Positions 59,084-64,000 of a stretch of 64,000 nucleotides of DNA are shown piece after piece (the stretch's first letter is position 1; every line of letters begins with the position of its first letter). The notes under the pieces were generated by a model, which searched no databases, was not told the DNA's origin, and saw only the letters and a program-made list of their open reading frames with translations. Origin of the DNA: Taeniopygia guttata (lineage: Eukaryota > Chordata > Aves > Passeriformes > Estrildidae); NCBI RefSeq assembly GCF_048771995.1, contig NC_133063.1, positions 5,344,001-5,408,000 on the forward strand, read 5' to 3'. Both the position numbers and the translations under genes were made by a program.

Positions 59084-61465
59084 ACACTGGTTCCAGGCCT
59101 TCCCCAGCACTGCTCAGCTGCAGCTCTGCAGCTCTTTGGCTTTGGACCAGCATGTTTAACTGGCTTCTCAGGTTCTGGGGCTGGCTTCATATCAGCATTC
59201 AATTCCTGCTGTGCCCTGAGGCTGGCTATTACTTCAGGCTCCAAGGCAATTGGCAACTGATTCAGCTCCTTTTCTAGCTGCTTGGCAACACAGAGCTCTC
59301 TGAGTCAAACCTCCATGCATATGGACACCGGGCATGGTCCTGTACTGGGATCTTCAAAGTTTCTTCTACCAAAATTCATGTTTTCTCCACCGGTAACTGT
59401 GGATAGTGCTAGTTTTTCTCAGTCTCCGTCTCTCTTCAGGGCTGGACAAGCTTTCTATAGAAGCTTTTAGCAGGTCTGTCAGTAGAGAGCAGTTCACATA
59501 ATTTTCTGCATGAGAGTCTATTACTTTTCTGCCAGAAGATAGCAGCCTTGACTGAAAATTTGTTTCTCCTTTATTATGTCATGAGCAGTTACTGCTGGAT
59601 CAAATGCCCATGTCACCTCAAGAATACCCTGCTCATTGCACCAGTTCAAATGTAAGGCCCCTAAAACGTTGCTCAGTGAGACACTTTCAAAGGACTTCAA
59701 CTTGTTCACGAACTCTGATGTAGAAAAGCAGGAGAATTATGGACAAGATGTTCTCAAGAGGTCGGAACAACACAAAAATCTTCCCAGGCAACTTTTGAAA
59801 ATCAGAGAACTTTGGCAAAACATTTAGAGCAGGATTCAATCAACATAAAGCATTCCATCAAGCATTAACTTAGCGTATTCAACTTAAAAAATTCCAAGCC
59901 TGTTAGATTTTAAGTTACTGAAAAGTCTGCGAGAATGAAATTGGAAGAACAAAGAGGAAGAGAGAATGAGAGAAAATATATAGAAAAGAACCAACACATC
60001 TGCCATTCCTGGTTCCAATGGTGTTCAGCTAATAGAATTCCAAGAGGAGGTAGGGCAAAGACATGTGGTTGCCACATAGCCTGAGTTAAAATGCCTTTGG
60101 CTTTCCTGGGGCCTTCCCCCACATGGGGCTGCCACTCACGTGGCCATTTAGGAGCTGGGTTAGGGGTTCCAGACACAGGGGTGGAGCATTGCCTCCGCTG
60201 TGCCTGGGATCACCGGCCACTGCTGGGCTGGGATACAGGCCTGGGAGTGTGGGGTGTGCAGAGCAGAGCATCACCTCTCCAGAGCGAGGCTTGATCTGCC
60301 CCTTTCCCCACATAAGCACCTGAAATGTTTGGAGCCAGCAATCTCTAGCCTCTCACAACAAGGTTTCTGGGCTCCTGTGCTTCTTGGCTCTCAAGACTCC
60401 AAAGACTTGTGGCTGGATATTAAGAAACCTGATCTTTTATTGCTTCCAAAAGAGGCAGCATAAGGGTTTCTTTTTCTTTCTAAGACCTTCCCTTCTTTCT
60501 ATGTCCTCAGCCTGAGATAGTCCTTGTACTGCCTCTCCTCTCTCCCCTTCTCCACGACAATGGAGGGGGACAACGGAAAAACCAATCTATGAGAGGCCAG
60601 AAATGTAAACCAATCTATGAGAGGCCAGATATGCTAGAAATGTTGTAATGTAGCAAGGAAAAAAACAAAAGCAGCACTATATAACAATAAAAATAAAATT
60701 GTACAAAAGAGGTAATGACGTAACCGACAAAGGTGAAGTGTCACATGGGGCCCCCGGAACAAGGAGAAGATGGTGAGGGCTTACAGAATGATTCTGATGG
60801 TAGATGGGCGCTGCTGGTGCTGCCTGGAGCAGCTGTGGGCCTGCAGTGGCAGTTTCCTGCTCCCTCTCTGCAGCACTGGTGGTGGCAGGGGCGATGGTGA
60901 TGGGTGTCTCTCCCTGCAGAGCTCTGTTTGGCACTGCCGCTACCATCAGTCCCCCACGCTGGGCGTGTGCGTGGGAATCGGATCTCCCGCTCCACTGCCT
61001 CTTCCTACCACCCTGCTGGGCTCCACTGGGCTTGGCTGGACTCCCTTTTGGCTTGGCTGAACTCACTTAGTATCAGTGTCAGCAATCTGGGCTGCACTGT
61101 TCTGCTGAAGCAGAAAAACAGCCTCACCTGCCATCCTGGCCCTGATGGTTTCAGTTGTGTGTCAGAGCTGTCACTTCCGTGCCACCCATCTCAACTCCGT
61201 GGCCTAAAAAATACTGTGGAAGGACAAGACTGGGGGGGAAATGGTGGTGGTGCTTTGGTCCCAAGGCCTCTCTGCTAGAGGGAGCCAGACAGAAGGATCC
61301 CCCTTGCATTTCTGGTGATGGCATTTCCCTGCTGAAATCACACCCATGGCTGTGATGTAAAATGTTTGGAATAAACAGTGCTGAAAAATTCATGACCTGG
61401 TCTCTGTAGCTAGGAGAATCCTCTAAATGTAATTGAAGTAGTGCTTCTCCTTGTTTGCTGCTTTC

Positions 61466-63207
61466 GAGAGTGGAGAGTTTTGGATTGGTTTTGACTGAGG
61501 GCAGCAAGAGGGGTGATCCTTCAGTGAAAGGAGGTTTTGTGAAATTATTTCTGTTGATTTGGGATGTTGTGAATGATGCAGAGAGTGGTCAAGATGGACG
61601 GGATACTAAGACTAATCCATTGCACTATCCCCAGTTCTCCCTAGCCCCCTTTCCCCACCGCACTCTCCTATCCCCGCTTCCCCTGCACCGGGTAGACAGG
61701 GGGAGCAGACCATCCACAGAAGACGCAGGGTTGCCACCTTCTCCCTGGCTACCCCAGGTCCCCTCAGTACCTTCGCTCTGACAGTGTTGTTCATACTGTC
61801 AGAGACACTGTCCCTAACCCTTCTCCTAATCCCTCTTACCCTGTTAATAGTCCTGGTTGCTCTCAAGGAGCCTCTATTCCACCAAGCCCTTTCCTTTTCC
61901 CACCAAATCCTTTCCTTAACCCCTCGGAAGAGGTACCACAAAATGGCTGCTGCCTGTTGACGCCAACTTTACCATCACAAGATGGCCGTCGCCATGTCGT
62001 GAGTACTTCTTCTCCCCAGAATCCCTTTTTACCCCCTCCCACACACACCCCAGACTCTCTTCTTCCTTTCCCTAACCCCTCCTCTTCCCTTGCAGCAATT
62101 AGTCAAACCCCTCCCAGGTGCTATTGCACCGCTCCACCCACTGCACCACCCCTTGTGGTTGCGTCACCTGTTCCCACCCCTTTTCCCACAATGCTGACAC
62201 CACCACCCTCTTCCTACGTCACTCCTGCGCAAGGCTCCACCCACCAGGACCCTGCCCATCACCTTCCTGTTTCCCACACCCCACCTTACGGTTCCCACGG
62301 TGACGTGGGGTGTGGGAGTGCTGGGCCTGGAAAACAGAAAGTGGAAAACAACACCAATCCTCTGTTCCTGGCTCCAGTAACCTATAATGCAAGAGGGCAA
62401 CACCCAAGATGGGAACCCCTCTTGTATGAGTTCATAAGGGAGCTCTGTAAAACCAAATGTGAATTCGGCCCTAAAAGTGAATTCTTTAGGAGCATTTTAA
62501 AGGCAACATTTAACTCTAATACCATGGTCCCTGCCGATTTAAAGCGTCTATTTAGTTGCCTGCTCCCTCTATCAGAATATAAAATGTGGGAAAGAACTTG
62601 GAAGAGATTAGCAGGGGACCTCCTTCTGGGTATTTTACAGAGCGCCGATTATGCCACTGACATAGAAGAAGAAGAAATCACCAGAAACCACCTTGTTGGT
62701 GAGGGTGACTGGAGCCAGGCTCAGAAGCAGGCTGCAGGGATTCCTAGGGCTGTATTAGATCTTACAAAGGACACTGCAGAGCGGGCATTCCTTAGCATGC
62801 CCTCTAAGGAACCTGTTATATCATATATTGCTCTTAAGCAGGCTGTTGCAGAGCTGTTTATTGACTTTGTGGACCAGGTGAGAGCTGCTGTAGAAAAGAG
62901 AGTGGAAGGGCAGGAGCTACAAGATCAGCTCATACTCGAGATCGTCACCACCAATGCCAATGAAGATTATTGGTGGATCATCTTGGCACTCCCAGTGTCC
63001 TCTCCTCCGACGCCTGATCAACTTCTTAAGGAGTGCACGAGGAAGGCCACCCTGATGGCTGGGGATGTGGTGAAGAAGCCATGGGAAAGGTTGCGGCTTC
63101 GACATTGTTGGCCCCGAGGCCTCCAACATCGAGGCCTTTTCCACCCAACCGCTGGTGTTTCCATTGCAAGCAGGAGGGCCACTTTATCAACCAGTGCCCC
63201 TTCCTAG
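61466..63207 (+). pseudogene. ERV2 gag
   Basis: Matrix-like fragment to 61781, then Pro-rich linker and capsid to 63207, with the zinc knuckle at 63156-63197 in a shifted frame as in ERV1. A few substitutions separate it from ERV1. The shared frameshift shows both descend from one broken provirus. Confidence 0.82.
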
Positions 63208-63329
63208 GAATGACACCTCCACAAGGGGGGAAAACAGGGGAGGGGAGACCTTAGACCAGCCAAAAACTAACTGGGGAGCATGGACCTACCCCGTGCAATG
63301 ATATAAATAGGGTAGGTCAAAGTATTGCC

Positions 63330-64000
63330 GTGAAGGCTGCTGTGCATCAAATCGTACTCGGTATCAGCAGCCAAGTGTATGCCACAGACAAAACAGAACC
63401 ATACAGGCTCAGACTTACTAAAGCTATTCATTTTTCCAAGTCGGATTGGCACTTCATTACCGCAACAGCAGAGCTTCTACTCCACATTCGAGACTGTGAA
63501 ACTCGCAGGCGGAATGACCATCTAAATTGCAAATACCTTGTCATTGGGGACACTAAACACACCCCACATGAGATAGAAATCCTTCCTGCAATCCTCTCAC
63601 TTGATCCTAGGACCTTCTATCTCATGTCGTACTGTGTGCACCCCCCCAATTCCTGCTGGAGGGACAGATCATTGCACAGGCCATTCCAGTGCCTCCTCTT
63701 TTGTGTGATGATCTGGACCCCTCTTTTTTTTACACCAAGACGCTGGGAGAGGAGAAGCCCCTCATATGGTGTGGCCTTAAGAGCGAGGGGCATTCCATCC
63801 AACTTCAGGGGATGATGGACACCGGGGCAGACGTGATGGTCATTCCTCCACACAAATGGCTGCCACAGTGGGAGCTGCAAAGTGTAGGCAGCACGGTTTC
63901 AGGTGTAGGGGGTCCACAATTGGCACAGCAATCCAAGAGCATAGTCCAAATTACAGGGCCGAATGGGCAATTGGCCTCTGTACGCCCATTTGTTTTGAAT
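63330..64000 (+). pseudogene. ERV2 pro (partial)
   Basis: The linker frame is open at 63330-63815, including the serine codon where ERV1 has a stop. The protease motif DTGAD (63818-63832) lies in another frame, so a frameshift lies between, perhaps at the C run near 63640. The next residue after DTGADV is Met rather than Thr. The feature is cut by the window end. Confidence 0.65.

Larger units (their letters stand above)
55930..61465. other. Spacer D between kinase copy 4 and ERV2
   Basis: Sister of spacer A with an extra LTR-like insertion (56400-57794). It keeps the CArG box (56043-56052), the heat-shock element, the 28-base-period duplication near 60578-60633, the conserved open frame (60904-61278) and AATAAA (61370-61375). 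No intact gene recognised. Confidence 0.6.
61466..64000 (+). mobile_element. ERV2: second copy of the truncated retrovirus, cut by the window end
   Basis: It starts at the same truncated point in gag as ERV1, after the same spacer bases, and is nearly identical to ERV1 along its visible length (gag and the start of pro). It must have been copied together with the surrounding block. The window ends inside the protease region. Confidence 0.88.

Noticed and set aside
1..64000. CRISPR arrays, bacterial operons, ribosome-binding sites, tRNA or rRNA genes
   Set aside because: None seen; the repeats are eukaryotic gene copies, microsatellites and retroelements.

Overview
This window looks like nuclear DNA from a bird, most likely a songbird (passerine). 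Genes have short GT-AG exons, degraded CR1 LINE pieces are present, there is a class II (betaretrovirus-like) endogenous retrovirus, and the main gene family is a PAK-type kinase in tandem copies. From memory, a lineage-specific expansion of PAK3-like kinases has been reported in zebra finch. Nothing here looks bacterial.

Layout. Four near-identical copies of one 13-coding-exon Ser/Thr kinase gene lie head to tail on the + strand. Copy 1 spans 121-5652 and is cut by the window edge, so its first three coding exons are outside. Copy 2 spans 17875-25538, copy 3 37646-45292 and copy 4 48190-55836. I rebuilt the exons from splice signals and reading phase. Copies 2-4 each give an open 466-codon frame (including the stop) with identical exon lengths. 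The protein has a hydrophobic/basic N-terminus, two duplicated 41-residue acidic exons, a Ser-rich linker and a complete PAK-type catalytic domain. No p21-binding (CRIB) domain is visible. An older, broken relative that keeps only the last five exons lies at 26100-29792.

Between the genes are related spacers. Spacer A (5746-9879) and spacer D (55930-61465) both run into the same 5'-truncated endogenous retrovirus: ERV1 at 9880-16690 and ERV2 from 61466 to the window end. Spacer B is split by a 7.35 kb unique island (25755-33105) that holds the old kinase fragment and CR1 remains. Spacer C (45386-47650) has lost about 2.5 kb, replaced by an LTR-like piece. Spacer D carries a 1.4 kb LTR-like insertion. 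ERV1 is followed by a 681 bp element with 41 bp terminal inverted repeats. The viral genes are broken by stops and frameshifts; they are described but not reconstructed.

How it fits together. The array appears to have grown by unequal exchange of blocks made of kinase gene plus spacer, with or without ERV. Diagnostic differences are shuffled among copies, so copies have recombined or converted. The catalytic residues are kept in every copy, while positions beside the activation segment vary. The spacers carry strong candidate regulatory motifs: a perfect CArG box in every spacer and a perfect four-unit heat-shock element in three of them. Exon calls rest on splice and phase logic only; no transcript or database search was available.
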